From Naumovozyma dairenensis CBS 421 (lineage: Eukaryota; Ascomycota; Saccharomycetes; Saccharomycetales; Saccharomycetaceae), in the NCBI RefSeq assembly GCF_000227115.2, contig NC_016484.1, positions 992,001-1,056,000 of the forward strand: a DNA stretch of 64,000 nt, read 5' to 3'. The translations under genes and the position numbers were made by a program. The notes under the pieces are model-generated. The model had not been told where the DNA came from, did no database searches, and saw only the letters and a list, made by a program, of their open reading frames with translations. Below, in pieces: positions 11,085 through 21,941 of the stretch; position 1 is the stretch's first letter, and every line of letters starts with the position of its first letter.

Positions 11085-12077
11085 ATGTCCTATAACCCAT
11101 ATGCATCATACGCTGCTGCACAAGCAGATCCTACTGTTAATAATTTGAACGATAGAGCATTCACTCATGGCGGTGTTCCTAACAATGGTAATGCTGGATA
11201 TGCGCAACAACCACAGCAACAATATCAACAACACCAACAACGACAAGGAGGAGGGATGCCATTCCAAGATCCAAGAAGTTCAATGGCTTTCCAATTAGGT
11301 CAATCTGCATTCTCTAATTTCATCGGACAAGAAAATTTCAATCAATTCCAAGAAACCGTTTCCAAAGTCTCCAATAATGGGTCAACCACTTACTTATCTC
11401 ATTATTTCCAAGTTTCTACTTCATATGTCTTACAAAAATTGAAACAAATCTTATTCCCATATTTAAATAAAAATAATTGGCAACGTATCCCTGACTCTCA
11501 ATCCAAAATGAACGGCGGGAACGGTAACCCTAATGCGCCCACCATGAATGGACCATCTTCATTCCAATTTATGTCACCAAAGGATGATAGTAATTGTCCA
11601 GACTTATATATCCCAATTATGGGATTAATCACATACATTTTAATTTGGAATACTCAACAAGGTTTACAAGGTTCATTCAATCCAGAAGATTTATATTATA
11701 AATTATCATCTATCCTTGGATTCATGGGATTAGATCTTTTCATTTTGAAATTGGGATTATATCTCTTGGTTAGTACACATTCCCCAGTGACAAGTTTAGT
11801 TGAATTAACATGTTTTGTAGGTTATAAATTCGTCCCGTTGACTTTATCTTTGTTTATCCCAACGAGTAAGATACCATGGTACGTTCCTATTTTTTTCAAA
11901 AGTTATTTATTCTTGGCATTTGGAGTGTTTTTATTGAGATCTGTTAAATTTAATTTGTTTAGTAATCCAAATGATGATATGATTAATATTAAGAAATCCA
12001 CCGTGAAGAAATGTAATTATTTCTTGTTCTTTTATGGATTTCTATGGCAGACTGTCCTTATGTGGCTAATGGGGTAG
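11085..12077 (+). CDS. YIF1: Yif1, ER-Golgi vesicle membrane protein
   Basis: 330-residue integral membrane protein that works with Yip1 and Yos1 in COPII vesicle biogenesis and fusion and binds Ypt-family Rab GTPases. The first ~170 residues are cytosolic and Gln/Asn-rich (QQPQQQYQQHQQ near residue 45), with a conserved block around FQLGQSAFSNFIGQENFNQFQETV (seen in the translation at ~70-95). Five hydrophobic segments follow: ~180-197, ~212-232, ~238-258, ~264-285 and ~310-330, the last reaching the C-terminus. Length and topology match the family (S. cerevisiae 314 residues). It lies between POL2 and PDR17 as in S. cerevisiae. Confidence 0.95.
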   Translation: MSYNPYASYAAAQADPTVNNLNDRAFTHGGVPNNGNAGYAQQPQQQYQQHQQRQGGGMPFQDPRSSMAFQLGQSAFSNFIGQENFNQFQETVSKVSNNGSTTYLSHYFQVSTSYVLQKLKQILFPYLNKNNWQRIPDSQSKMNGGNGNPNAPTMNGPSSFQFMSPKDDSNCPDLYIPIMGLITYILIWNTQQGLQGSFNPEDLYYKLSSILGFMGLDLFILKLGLYLLVSTHSPVTSLVELTCFVGYKFVPLTLSLFIPTSKIPWYVPIFFKSYLFLAFGVFLLRSVKFNLFSNPNDDMINIKKSTVKKCNYFLFFYGFLWQTVLMWLMG

Positions 12078-13026
12078 TTGCAAGAGTTTCGTCAAACTCA
12101 CAATTATATATATATTTTCTTAAATGTGAAAAGAAAGAACGAAATGAATAAATAAATAAATAAAAAAATAAATAAAATTGTAAAGTACATGCAAGAATAT
12201 AGCCTCGTATTATATATATTTCTTATGACTGACTGTGCTGTCATAGCAGGGCATAAGATGTAGCAAAGTATATATTTGCTTACTTATTTACATACAGTCA
12301 TCATATCCCATCCCATCCCATCACATCACATCACATCACACACCTACACCTCGTGTTAGGGCGTATGTACATAACCCTGACATGCGACGCGTCAATGGTA
12401 AAAACAAGCCCTCGTTGGCATCACATGTTTACGCGACCGGCGCCACGGAAATAACAACGAAATAACCCCGCGGAAGTAACTCATACTTACGTAAAACATA
12501 TTTCAGGGTCCCTTCGCCTCGCTTCGCCTTGGTGGGCGACGGTCCGTGGTCCGCGGGATCTTTTCACAAAGGCGTCTGCAAATGACTATAACAGCAAGAA
12601 AAGACAACAGATATGTCTTACTTTTAAACCTGGAAAATTTTTCAGATTTATGAATAAACTAAATTAGCCCACTTACGTATATACTTACATACATTCATAC
12701 ATACATACATACATATGTACTTCAATATTAGAGTATCCATAAGCATTGTTTTTTTGCGTACGTCGATACTATTATTATCATTATTATTTTTAATTTACAG
12801 TCAATACATACTGCAAAAAAAAGGTTGTTCTTGTTTTTCAGTACTGCTTCTACCATATCTTTCTTTTTATTTTCCCACTCTTTCTAGATCTCATTTCCGC
12901 TAATACATTACCAATTTTTGCTTCTTGGAAATACAAGATAAAAGGAATTTCATCATTGATTCGAAAACTCCTTCGTATACACACATACAATTAAACAATA
13001 CCAGCATAAGCAGCAGCAACTTTTCA
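12078..13026. other. YIF1-PDR17 intergenic region
   Basis: About 950 bp. The YIF1 end has AAAT-type repeats (12148-12177). An imperfect CATCCCATCACAT run lies at 12301-12340. A GC-rich block (12380-12560) holds the drug-response elements. An ACAT/TACA run (12695-12718) and a long pyrimidine-rich leader precede PDR17. The apparent upstream extension of the PDR17 frame to 12925 starts only at TTG and is not used. Confidence 0.6.
12442..12557. promoter_or_regulatory. Cluster of pleiotropic drug response elements (PDREs)
   Basis: Pdr1/Pdr3 bind TCCGYGGR. Exact matches are TCCGCGGG at 12550-12557 (+) and at 12467-12474 (on the minus strand, written CCCGCGGA). Near matches are TCCGTGGT at 12543-12550, sharing one base with the first, and TCCGTGGC on the minus strand at 12442-12449. 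Four cores in 116 bp, about 470-585 bp upstream of the PDR17 ATG, fit control of PDR17 by the multidrug regulators. Confidence 0.65.
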
Positions 13027-14106
13027 ATGGGTCTATTTTCGAAAAAAAAGGCAGATCCACAACCTGCAAGAAAGGATCTAATCCCATGTGATAAAATGAT
13101 CCTATCACCACCAGAATCATACGGTAAACCCACACCATTCCCCAAAATCACAAAGGAACAAAACGTCCTATACAGACAAGTCCTCAAACATTTCCAAGAT
13201 GAAAACTTAAAACTTCCATTAAACACAAACGATCTTAACAACAACAGTACAGCAGATTCAACCACCTCATCATCAATCGGTTTGAAACCATTGGGTCCAT
13301 GGGAAAAATTTTGGCTAAGTAGAGAATGTATATTAAGATACTTACGTGCCACGAAATGGAACCCGACACACGCAATTAAAAACTTGACAGAAACATTAGT
13401 ATGGAGAAGAGAAATTGGTCTAACATATGATTCCAACGATCCAAATCAATTGACCCCAGATAAAATTGCAGTAGAAAATGAAACAGGTAAAGAATTCCTA
13501 CTAGGGTTCGATAATGCCAAGAGACCATTGTTTTATATGAAGAATGGTCGTCAAAATACAGAACCTTCATTTAGACAAGTACAACAATTGATCTTCATGA
13601 TGGAAGCTGCTGTGTCATTGACTCCACAAGGTGTGGAGAAAATTACCGTGTTGGTTGATTTTAAAGCTTATAAAGAACCGGGAATTATTACTGATAAGGC
13701 CCCTCCTATTTCCATTGCGAGGGCTTGTTTGAATGTAATGCAGAATCATTATCCTGAAAGATTGGCTAAATGTGTGTTGATTAATATACCATGGTTTGCT
13801 TGGGCTTTTTTGAAATTAATGTATCCATTTTTGGATCCTGCAACAAAGGAAAAGGCAATCTTTGATGAACCTTTTGAAAATCATATTGAACCTTCTCAAT
13901 TAGAAGCAATGTACAATGGGAGATTGGATTTTAAATATAATCATGATGTGTATTGGCCTGATATGAATGAAAAATTGACAAATAAACGTAATGCAGAATT
14001 CAAAAGATTTGAGAAATTCGGTGGACTCATTGGGTTAAGTGAATTCGATTTTAAAGGAGATCATGAAGAATTATTATATCCAGTTGAAATGGACCTTTGT
14101 ACTTGA
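13027..14106 (+). CDS. PDR17: Phosphatidylinositol transfer protein Pdr17 (Sec14 family)
   Basis: 359-residue Sec14-like protein (S. cerevisiae 350). It binds phosphatidylinositol and helps supply phosphatidylserine to the decarboxylase Psd2 at Golgi/endosome membranes; loss alters drug resistance. The start chosen is the ATG of MGLFSKKK, the conserved N-terminus; the frame is open further upstream but without an ATG. An N-terminal CRAL-TRIO helical part (residues ~90-140, CILRYLRATKWN) is followed by the lipid-binding fold (~150-320), including the VLVDFKAYKEPG and MQNHYPERLAKCVLINIPW blocks typical of Sec14 proteins. A Asn/Ser/Thr-rich insert lies near residues 72-90. It sits next to IST1 as in S. 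cerevisiae. Confidence 0.94.
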   Translation: MGLFSKKKADPQPARKDLIPCDKMILSPPESYGKPTPFPKITKEQNVLYRQVLKHFQDENLKLPLNTNDLNNNSTADSTTSSSIGLKPLGPWEKFWLSRECILRYLRATKWNPTHAIKNLTETLVWRREIGLTYDSNDPNQLTPDKIAVENETGKEFLLGFDNAKRPLFYMKNGRQNTEPSFRQVQQLIFMMEAAVSLTPQGVEKITVLVDFKAYKEPGIITDKAPPISIARACLNVMQNHYPERLAKCVLINIPWFAWAFLKLMYPFLDPATKEKAIFDEPFENHIEPSQLEAMYNGRLDFKYNHDVYWPDMNEKLTNKRNAEFKRFEKFGGLIGLSEFDFKGDHEELLYPVEMDLCT

Positions 14107-14208
14107 GATTGGATTCTAATGAGTGCACTGTATTGGAAAGACATTATGACAAGAATATAGATCGAATATTTTGAATTGGATTGATAGATAAAAATATGCG
14201 TTCTAGAT

Positions 14209-14228
14209 NNNNNNNNNNNNNNNNNNNN
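14209..14228. other. Assembly gap (20 N)
   Basis: Twenty consecutive N characters, probably a fixed-size gap marker joining two contigs, so 20 may not be the true missing length. No coding sequence is interrupted. Confidence 0.95.
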
Positions 14229-14475
14229 TTTCTCATTAAACACTTTTTGTCATGTATATTACATAATAATCTTAATATCGCGCAAAAAAAATGAAACGAG
14301 TATATGTATATTTATGTATTTATGTACTTATGTCTTCTGAATATATGATAATAATGAATTAATCAATTAGTTAATCTATGTCTATTTCACTTACGAAAAA
14401 ACTAAATATGAGAATAAAACTTTACCTTCCATATAAATAATCTGCTCGTACTAGAGGCCTCAAGATGCCCAATCA

Positions 14476-14526
14476 TTAATTCATTAATTCATTCATTCAT
14501 TCATTCATTCATTCATTCATTCATTC
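14476..14526 (+). repeat. ATTC tetranucleotide microsatellite
   Basis: About 12 units of ATTC (attaattc variants at the left edge), in the region upstream of IST1. Confidence 0.9.
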
Positions 14527-14768
14527 TCACATATCTGTCGTGATTGTGAACATTCATGTTCTTCCCTCATATGTAGTTTATGTATTCTATTTCCAGTTCG
14601 CGAAACATTAATGTTAATAATATCTGAAATTCTTGCAGTATACAAGTTTATATAAGATATATGGACCTGAGAAACAGGAGTAGCAGAAGTTAGAAATCCA
14701 CAACAAGAAAAATAAGGATATCCATATATATTTTCTATCCATTGATAAAGAATAAGTTGAAAGTTATT

Positions 14769-15811
14769 ATGGTACAACAAAAGATCCCCTTTACTGTATG
14801 TCTTTGTTTTTTCCTTTTCTATCGAAAACAAGGGAAGCCCTTATTTTGGAATCAACAACAACTACGATGAACCAAACTCTTCTACTAACTGTGACGATTT
14901 ACATAATATCCTCTGATTTATTACATTAATAATAATATTACACACAGATTAGATTGAAAACATGTCTGAAAATGTGTATCCAAAGGTTAAGATATGCACA
15001 AGAGAAACAACAAGCCCTCGCTAAACAAGATCGAAGGTTAGTTGCCAAATTATTATCTGATTCTAAAGAAACAAAGGCACAATATCGTGTGGAAAACTTA
15101 ATTAATAATGATATTCATATGGAATTATTAGAAATATTGGAACTGTATTGTGAATTGTTACATGCAAGAGTTAATATATTGAATGACATTACGGATGAAG
15201 TGGATTTGATTTCAAATCATATTGAAGATGGTATTAATGAAGCTGTAAGAGCAATTGTATTTTCTACATTATATGTGCCTGAAGTAAAGGAATTGAATCA
15301 AATGGCGGAATTGTTGACTTTGAAATTTGGTCAAGAATTCTTGAAAGTTATTAGAGAAGATCATGTTGGTGTTCCTGAAAAAGTATTGGGGAAATGTTCC
15401 CCTGCTTTACCGAAGGAAGATTTGGTCATATTATATTTGAAGGAAATTGCAATCACATATGACGTTCCATATAGTTTGTTGACAGATTCTGAATCTGAAT
15501 CTGAAACACAGAGTAACGATAACGAGAAGACTGATGATGATAATAATGATGATGGGGATGGAGGCAACGTAAAAGAAAAAATCAATGGGAAACCTATCGT
15601 AGCAATGGATAATGATGAAAATATATCAACAGATGAAAAACATCCAATAACAATTCGAAAACCAAGACAAACTAGTGAGACTGCAGAAAAAAAACTGAAA
15701 ATAGCTGAAGATATCAAAAAAGAAGTGAAAATCGTCCATAATAAGAAAAAAGTCGAAAAAACTGATGAATTAGATGAATTAAAGAAAAGATTCGCAGCAT
15801 TACGTAGATAA
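14769..15811 (+). CDS. IST1: Ist1, ESCRT-III-like regulator of Vps4 (spliced)
   Basis: Two exons: 14769-14795 (nine codons, MVQQKIPFT) and 14948-15811, joined in phase 0 to give 296 residues (S. cerevisiae 298). The second exon opens with IRLKTCLKMCIQRLRYAQ, the conserved start of the Ist1 helical domain, for which there is no ATG in that exon; the homologous PFT-(I/R)-LKTC junction supports the splice. Ist1 binds Did2 and Vps4 and tunes ESCRT-III disassembly at multivesicular bodies. The ESCRT-III-like helical domain spans ~10-190. An acidic Asp/Asn linker (~200-225) and a basic region follow. The protein ends with an MIT-interacting motif, ELKKRFAALRR, which docks on Vps4. It is convergent with PIK1. 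Confidence 0.93.
14796..14947 (+). other. IST1: Spliceosomal intron in IST1
   Basis: 152-nt intron with the consensus yeast 5' splice site GTATGT (14796-14801), branch site TACTAAC (14883-14889) and 3' site CAG ending at 14947, the first AG after the branch site. Both flanking exons stay in frame. All three signals are the strict yeast consensus. Confidence 0.92.
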
Positions 15812-16119
15812 TAATAGGTATTTGTATATACACTATGTCTCAGATGATATGATCATTTAAACTCCTAATCCAAAGGAAAGCATAGAATCAAATTGGATTT
15901 TATTATTTTTTTTTAAAAAATATTATATTATTATATTAAATATATGTATGTGGGTATCCCAAAAATTGCTTCCTGTTTTAGGAACAATTAATTTTAATGT
16001 TCAACTGTACAAGTAGTTATTTATTCTTGAGTCAGTATGAAATGCAGTTTGCTGATGTTAATTATTATAAATTTGTTAAAATAAGACGTGAGAAAAGAGC
16101 TCTCTCTCTTCTGTTCCTC
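15812..16119. other. IST1-PIK1 convergent intergenic region
   Basis: About 310 bp of shared 3' sequence between convergent genes, with a T/A-rich run at 15901-15950. Nothing else seen. Confidence 0.6.
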
Positions 16120-19100
16120 TCAACTGTAAATACCTTGAGTTAATAATTGGAATTGATCGTATCCTCTCGTGTATATACTACCTAATGATTTTCCAATTAA
16201 GAAATTCTCGGCAAAATCATCAATCTCTTCATCTGGTATATGAAGATAAAATCTTTGCTCCAATTGGACACTAGTTTGTTCACCTGCTTGGAAACATGGC
16301 TGCATGTTGTCCTTTTGCATGATTTCACACATAGAAACAATTTGATCGGAATATTTCCTTAATGCTCTATAAGCAGCTTTTGTTGAATTGACAAATTTCT
16401 TGTATGGAGCACCTTCGACACCACCCAGCAATTCAACATATTCATAAGTTAATTTAAAAGGTGCTGCTTCAAATCCAACGGAACCAGGTGAGTTAGATAA
16501 CATAAATCCAAAATCAATATGTACAACATGACCTTCATTATCAATCATAATATTACCATTATGTCTATCTTTCACTTGTAAAAGATAACAAATAACAGAA
16601 TATGCAGCTAATGACGAGGCAAAGTTATCTTGTGCACGTTTGAACTTGAACCCATTTGGATCACCAAATGCACGAACATAATGATCCTTAAGAGTAGCAA
16701 TACCAGTTTTTTCATCTAATTCACCATCGCTGACCATTTTCTTCGTTAAGGATTTTTTAATACTATGAACAGAAACAGCATTCGTAATAGTTTCAACAAG
16801 ACCAGTTGTTGCGCTTGTAATTAAAATCTTCATCTTTTTAACCCATACGTTAACTTTCTCTTTGGCCCAAATTTGTGCCATAGCTTGAATCATTTGACAT
16901 GCAAACGCTTCTTGCCTTAAATCATCACCTGACTTGGCAATAACAGAACATAAATCCCAATTTTCCAAATGTCCATATTCAGATGTCTTACGAATTCGTT
17001 CCTTTTTGGTATTCCAATCTTCACCAAGGTAAGATGTATCAATACCACCTGTCAACAAATCATTTTTCAATTTACGTTCACCCGCGGCACCATGTATAGC
17101 TTCTAAATCGTTATAACCAAATTTATCTTGCACTTCCTTCATAGATGCGATAATTTCATCACGAATTTGATTGGTTGTAGCAGAATATTCTTGTGGAGAA
17201 TTCTCTAATTGATTTAACATTAATGCAGAAATACGCATTTGATCAGCCAATTCATCAGTTTGAGTATGGAATTCCTTTGAAGTACTTCTTTTATTAGTTA
17301 TTAACGCATCAAAATTATTTGAAAACTTCAAAGCTGGATTCCTATCTTGTGAATCTCTTGGTATTATAGGCACTTTAGCTGCACTTTTCAATACAACAGA
17401 TGTTCTGAATGCTTCTGCATCAGTTTGATTTTTCACTCTAATCATGGACATGTCACCTAAATCCATTTCTTTTGATGCATTCATGCTAAAAGTGTTGTTG
17501 CCGTTGTTGTTGTTGTTGTTGTTGTTGTCATAATTTGTGTTATTGTTATTATTGTTATTGTTTGTTGAAGAAATGGATTCCGCCAGGGATACATCCGATG
17601 GAGTTCTCAATATGCTAGTATCATCATTATCATTGTCTAGATCAGATACGACATAACTTAAATTACTTCCCGTTCTTCCATTACTTTCATTAAATGTTGG
17701 AACCAAAGTAATCAAATCATCTTTACTACTATTTTTATTACTTAAATAATTCAAATCGAAAAGTAAATTACCCTTATTGGCACCATGTTTTAAGAAATTT
17801 TCATTTTCATCTGTTGTAGGGTCGAAATCAAATTCATCTCTTAAATATTCGATGAATAATAAATATGGAACCTTTTCAGCTGAATTTAATACTTGTGCCT
17901 CATTTGCAGTTATAACTACCAATTTATGTAATTTCCCCTTTTTATTTGGAGGTAATAATGTTGGAATATCAACTTCTGCTGGAAGGTCTCTATTCATTAG
18001 TGATAATTCAGCACGTAATGAACTTAATCTTGCTTCTGTTGGTACTTGTGCAAGCCGTTGAGAAATAGATTCTAATGCGATGGCAAATTGTGTTTCACAA
18101 CGGAAATAATTTGATTTTAACAATTTAATCTTTTTAGTTGTTGAGATTTTAGAAATGTCAAGTAATGATGGACTACGACCATTGATTGACGGTCTCATGG
18201 AGTTCGATCCATTATGTCTAGTTGGTTGGGTATTGGTTCTAGTTATTGGGCGTCTTTGACTAAAGGATGTAGATGTTCTTGTGGGTCTATGTAAATCAGG
18301 CATGGAATTTGTAAATTGATCGTAATTTTGAAGAGGACTTTCATTAATTTCTTCATGGGACGTAAGAGCATCGAAGTTCGGATTATGTTGTACACTTTTA
18401 GTAATATCTGTGATAGAACGTTCATCATATGTTCTATGAACGAAGGAATTATCCAACATTTTAGATTTCCTTTTGGGCATTTTAATTGAGGAAGATATTC
18501 TGTCTTCAAATACTTGAGACCCAACGTCATCAATCATATCAAAATCTAATGAATGTTCTTCTGTATCTTTATGTTTTTTGAAAGCCATATCTTCTTTAGT
18601 CATTGTGGAATCCACTATATCGACAGACGATGACGGTCTGATAAATGTATTTTCTGTTTGGGTTTTATTTTTGGTTCTAGTTCTAGTTGAATGTTCAGAT
18701 GATGATGACCTGTTACGTCCTGTATTCTTTAATGTAATGTTTCTTGTAAAATCTTTAATGGCGTTTCGTGCGACTTTAAAGACATATGATTTTTGCCTTT
18801 TCCCCTGCGATTCCACTAGTGGTTTAGTCATTTCACTCAATTGTGGTATGGCAATGGAAGACATCATCATTGAAACTGATACAAGAGCAGGTGCAATATT
18901 TTCATGCATCTTTGTTGGTTTCACGTCATCTTCCGTTATAGTTGTATTAAATAATGAAGCTTGTAAGTTATTAAGTACTCTTCTTGCAACTTGGAACCCG
19001 TATGATGCCGGATCTGTTGATAAATCTGTCAATAATGCTTGTAATTGCCAGAATGTCAATAATGCGAAATGTGGGTTTTCATTTTTCAGTTTCATAATGA

Positions 19101-19359
19101 GGTCTTCCAAAGCCATCGATTCAGTTTCTATAGTTAACAGAATCTGCACCAATTGTGGGATATAAAATTGTAATTCAGCGTGAGGGAAAGTCAACAATCT
19201 CTGACATAAGTAATAATGAATCCCAATGTTATTTGAGCATCTACAAAGCAATTCGATGCAATTGTAAAGGGTGAAATTCGGTGAATCGATCCTTTGTAAT
19301 AATTTTTCATTCTCTAATAGAGTTAATGAAGAGGACTTCTTAGCATTCTCTTTACTCAT
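16120..19359 (-). CDS. PIK1: Phosphatidylinositol 4-kinase Pik1
   Basis: 1079-residue type III PI 4-kinase (S. cerevisiae 1066), essential for making Golgi and nuclear PI4P and so for secretion. The lipid-kinase-unique helical region is at ~1-120. The Frq1-binding segment (VSMMMSSIAIPQLSEMTKPL) is at ~155-185. A long disordered, Ser/Asn-rich middle contains two poly-Asn runs near 600-620, encoded by the repeats around 17500-17570. The PI kinase domain fills the last ~300 residues: GGDDLRQE-type loop (here KSGDDLRQEAFACQMI), catalytic loop DRHNGN near 930 and metal-binding DFG near 948. It is tail-to-tail with IST1 and tandem with LYP1, as in S. cerevisiae. Confidence 0.97.
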   Translation of the reverse strand: MSKENAKKSSSLTLLENEKLLQRIDSPNFTLYNCIELLCRCSNNIGIHYYLCQRLLTFPHAELQFYIPQLVQILLTIETESMALEDLIMKLKNENPHFALLTFWQLQALLTDLSTDPASYGFQVARRVLNNLQASLFNTTITEDDVKPTKMHENIAPALVSVSMMMSSIAIPQLSEMTKPLVESQGKRQKSYVFKVARNAIKDFTRNITLKNTGRNRSSSSEHSTRTRTKNKTQTENTFIRPSSSVDIVDSTMTKEDMAFKKHKDTEEHSLDFDMIDDVGSQVFEDRISSSIKMPKRKSKMLDNSFVHRTYDERSITDITKSVQHNPNFDALTSHEEINESPLQNYDQFTNSMPDLHRPTRTSTSFSQRRPITRTNTQPTRHNGSNSMRPSINGRSPSLLDISKISTTKKIKLLKSNYFRCETQFAIALESISQRLAQVPTEARLSSLRAELSLMNRDLPAEVDIPTLLPPNKKGKLHKLVVITANEAQVLNSAEKVPYLLFIEYLRDEFDFDPTTDENENFLKHGANKGNLLFDLNYLSNKNSSKDDLITLVPTFNESNGRTGSNLSYVVSDLDNDNDDTSILRTPSDVSLAESISSTNNNNNNNNTNYDNNNNNNNNGNNTFSMNASKEMDLGDMSMIRVKNQTDAEAFRTSVVLKSAAKVPIIPRDSQDRNPALKFSNNFDALITNKRSTSKEFHTQTDELADQMRISALMLNQLENSPQEYSATTNQIRDEIIASMKEVQDKFGYNDLEAIHGAAGERKLKNDLLTGGIDTSYLGEDWNTKKERIRKTSEYGHLENWDLCSVIAKSGDDLRQEAFACQMIQAMAQIWAKEKVNVWVKKMKILITSATTGLVETITNAVSVHSIKKSLTKKMVSDGELDEKTGIATLKDHYVRAFGDPNGFKFKRAQDNFASSLAAYSVICYLLQVKDRHNGNIMIDNEGHVVHIDFGFMLSNSPGSVGFEAAPFKLTYEYVELLGGVEGAPYKKFVNSTKAAYRALRKYSDQIVSMCEIMQKDNMQPCFQAGEQTSVQLEQRFYLHIPDEEIDDFAENFLIGKSLGSIYTRGYDQFQLLTQGIYS

Positions 19360-20141
19360 TCCGTTCCAAAATCCTTTCTAATTTTTTCACCAACCAATGT
19401 TTTTTGGATCTATAAATTTTGTTTTGATCTAACTTTCAATAGTCTGCGTCCTTCACTTGTAAAAATGGATATGCTTGGCGTTTCTCTGTGAAGGTTAGAT
19501 ATGATTGTTAGATTCCCGGTTTGGTATCTGTTCTCTTTAGTAGCGTTCAACTCGAACTAATCCTGGAGTTTCCCTGTACAATGCATTATTATGCACGTTT
19601 GTACATAAATAGCTGAGCTGTTGTTATTTGCAGAAATTCGCACTATATATAAAAATAATGTTTCAGTGCCCAAATTGCCCAACTTTCAACGGTCTCGTGT
19701 TACGCGATGTACATACAACACGTCTTTCTATCTTGTTGATATATATACCACTACGTAGTATAAGATAATACAAACGCAAATATCGTGATAGATGAAGTGG
19801 AGGTTCGTTTGGTTTGAGTTGTGTCCATTGTTCCTACTCTCTTACCTTGATCAATGACTTTTCTTTATTTGAGAAAGTAGATTAAAGTACTTTGAGTACT
19901 ATTTTACATATTGAATAAAAAACCGTTTACAGAAAGAGTCGTAAAAATGAGTTCATTGGCTTGAGAAGTATTTAGTAATATACATGTATATATGATCTTG
20001 TTGAAATGATGGTAGAATTAGAATAGATAAGACTTAAAATTGTTTACTGTTATTATTATTATATTATTACAATATATTAATATTATTAATTTTTTTGTTT
20101 TTTCGTTTTTTGTATTTCCTTATTTTTTTCCTTATGATTGA
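19360..20141. other. PIK1 promoter / LYP1 3' region
   Basis: About 780 bp between tandem minus-strand genes. The LYP1 3' side is strongly AT-rich (20040-20135: attattatt and poly-T). No extra gene seen. Confidence 0.6.
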
Positions 20142-21941
20142 TTATGCAACGGCTGCCCAGAACTTATCCCATAGGGTCTTTGGTTCATCATCTTCCCAAA
20201 TGACAGCTTCTATTTCTCTTCTATCACTGTCAATATCAATGTCCTCTACTCTCCAGAAGAATCTACATCTGTAGAATATTTGACAACCAATGAATAAGAC
20301 AGCTAGGATGATCAATGAAATATATGAAGTGAAGAACGCAGTAGTATCCCAATGAGGAGAGAAAGCTTGGAACCCTTGAATGAAAATGATAACAGTGACG
20401 AAGAATGTTGCATAATAAGCACCAAATGGCATCAATTTAGCCTTAAATGGTAAATCATCTCTAGAGATACCACGGAATTTCAAAGCTTGCATGAATCTGA
20501 TATGAGAAATGGAAATAAATAACCAAGCACATAACCCAGCTAAAGTGGAGATATTGATTAACCAGTTGAAAGCAGTATTAGCATTGTTATTAACGACTAA
20601 GAAAGCTAATAGACCCAAAGCTGAAGTAACAATGACACCTAAGTATGGAACACCGTATCTTGTGACAAATGCGAATTGTTTTGGAGCATTACCAGATAAA
20701 GCTAAGGCATACAAGACACGGGAACCCACATAGACGTTTGAGTTTGCTGCGGAAATAATAGTGATCATAACAATGGCATTAAAGATATCTGGTAAAACTT
20801 TAGTACCAGCATTTTGAATAGAGATAACGAATGGAGAAGAAGCAATAACAGCAGAAGTACTTGCTAAACGTTCATCATTGTAAGGAACTAACATACCGAT
20901 AAAGAATAATGACATGATATAGAACAAAGCAATTCTGAAAACAACCTTGTTAATAGCTCTTGGAACAGTCTTTCTTGGATTAGCAGCTTCACCAGCGGTG
21001 ATACCGACTAATTCAGTGCCTTGATAAGTGAAAGCAGCATTAATTAAAGAAGAAACCCAACCTAGAAATCTACCTGTGTTAACATCCTTCGATATAATAC
21101 CAGGCCCCCATGGACCAGGATTTCTCCAATAACGGAACCCAATTGGACCTTGACTGGAACCACCACATACAATAATTAGAGCATATAATAGGTAACCCAT
21201 AATGGCGAGAACTTTAATGAAAGCGATCCAAAATTCAATTTCACCGTAAACTTTAACAGGGAAGAAATTCAACAAAGTTATAAGGACCCAAAAGATAGCG
21301 ATCCAAGCAGCTAATGGAACTTTATCAGTCCAATATTCAATAACTTGACCCACGACTGAGATCTCCACAGCAAATGTAATAGCCCAATTAAACCAATACA
21401 TATACCCATTTGCAACCCCAAATGCAGGAGATAGGAATCTCTTTGAGAAAACTGTAATAGATGAAGTAACAGGGATAAAAGTTGCCATTTCCCCTAAAGA
21501 TTGTGTAATGAAATAAATGATTGAACCCATAAACAGATATGCTATTAATGATCCTACTGGACCTGAATTAGTTAATGGAGTAGCAATACCTATGAATAGA
21601 CCAGTACCAATGGTACCACCCAAAGCGATCATACCAAGATGACGTTGCTTTAATGCTCTTTTAACTTGAGTATCATGATATTGAGCTTCTTCTGCTTCTT
21701 CTTCTTGATCATCTTCATGATGAGTGGCTATCCTTGATCTTGTTAGGGAATGAGTTATGGAATTTATATCTGCATTAAATTGGTTTGTGTGAGCTAGTTT
21801 CTTTTTATCGAAGACTATCTTTTCATCGTTTATGGTTTCAATACCATTTTCATAGACGTTGTTTCCTTCTTCGATGCTATGTATTTCGGAAGTATCCTTC
21901 TCTTCGGAGTTTGACGATATCAGATTTCTGAATCTCGACAT
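20142..21941 (-). CDS. LYP1: Lysine permease Lyp1
   Basis: 599-residue plasma membrane proton symporter of the yeast amino acid transporter family (S. cerevisiae 611), specific for lysine. A ~95-residue acidic cytosolic N-terminus is followed by 12 hydrophobic segments. Substrate-binding TM1 carries [11 protein letters not shown] (~107-117), and the conserved [23 protein letters not shown] and [20 protein letters not shown] blocks of basic amino acid permeases are intact. The C-terminal tail ([12 protein letters not shown] ... WDKFWAAVA) matches the CAN1/LYP1/ALP1 group. The assignment as LYP1 and not ALP1 or CAN1 rests on position beside PIK1 and divergence from the second permease, the S. 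cerevisiae arrangement. Confidence 0.92.
   Translation of the reverse strand: MSRFRNLISSNSEEKDTSEIHSIEEGNNVYENGIETINDEKIVFDKKKLAHTNQFNADINSITHSLTRSRIATHHEDDQEEEAEEAQYHDTQVKRALKQRHLGMIALGGTIGTGLFIGIATPLTNSGPVGSLIAYLFMGSIIYFITQSLGEMATFIPVTSSITVFSKRFLSPAFGVANGYMYWFNWAITFAVEISVVGQVIEYWTDKVPLAAWIAIFWVLITLLNFFPVKVYGEIEFWIAFIKVLAIMGYLLYALIIVCGGSSQGPIGFRYWRNPGPWGPGIISKDVNTGRFLGWVSSLINAAFTYQGTELVGITAGEAANPRKTVPRAINKVVFRIALFYIMSLFFIGMLVPYNDERLASTSAVIASSPFVISIQNAGTKVLPDIFNAIVMITIISAANSNVYVGSRVLYALALSGNAPKQFAFVTRYGVPYLGVIVTSALGLLAFLVVNNNANTAFNWLINISTLAGLCAWLFISISHIRFMQALKFRGISRDDLPFKAKLMPFGAYYATFFVTVIIFIQGFQAFSPHWDTTAFFTSYISLIILAVLFIGCQIFYRCRFFWRVEDIDIDSDRREIEAVIWEDDEPKTLWDKFWAAVA

Larger units (their letters stand above)
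14107..14768. other. PDR17-IST1 intergenic region with assembly gap
   Basis: About 660 bp containing a run of 20 Ns, an ATTC microsatellite and the IST1 leader. No gene seen. The real length is uncertain because of the gap. Confidence 0.7.

Noticed and set aside
12925..13026. N-terminal extension of PDR17
   Set aside because: The frame is open but begins at TTG; the conserved N-terminus MGLFSKKK has its own ATG at 13027.
12900..13436. 178-codon minus-strand ORF
   Set aside because: It overlaps the PDR17 coding sequence, which is strongly conserved.
14954..14956. TTG start for IST1 in exon 2
   Set aside because: It is internal to the conserved LKTCLKM block; the intron signals and the upstream nine-codon exon explain the missing ATG.
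18578..19165. 195-codon plus-strand ORF
   Set aside because: It lies wholly antisense within the intact PIK1 gene and has no recognisable domain.
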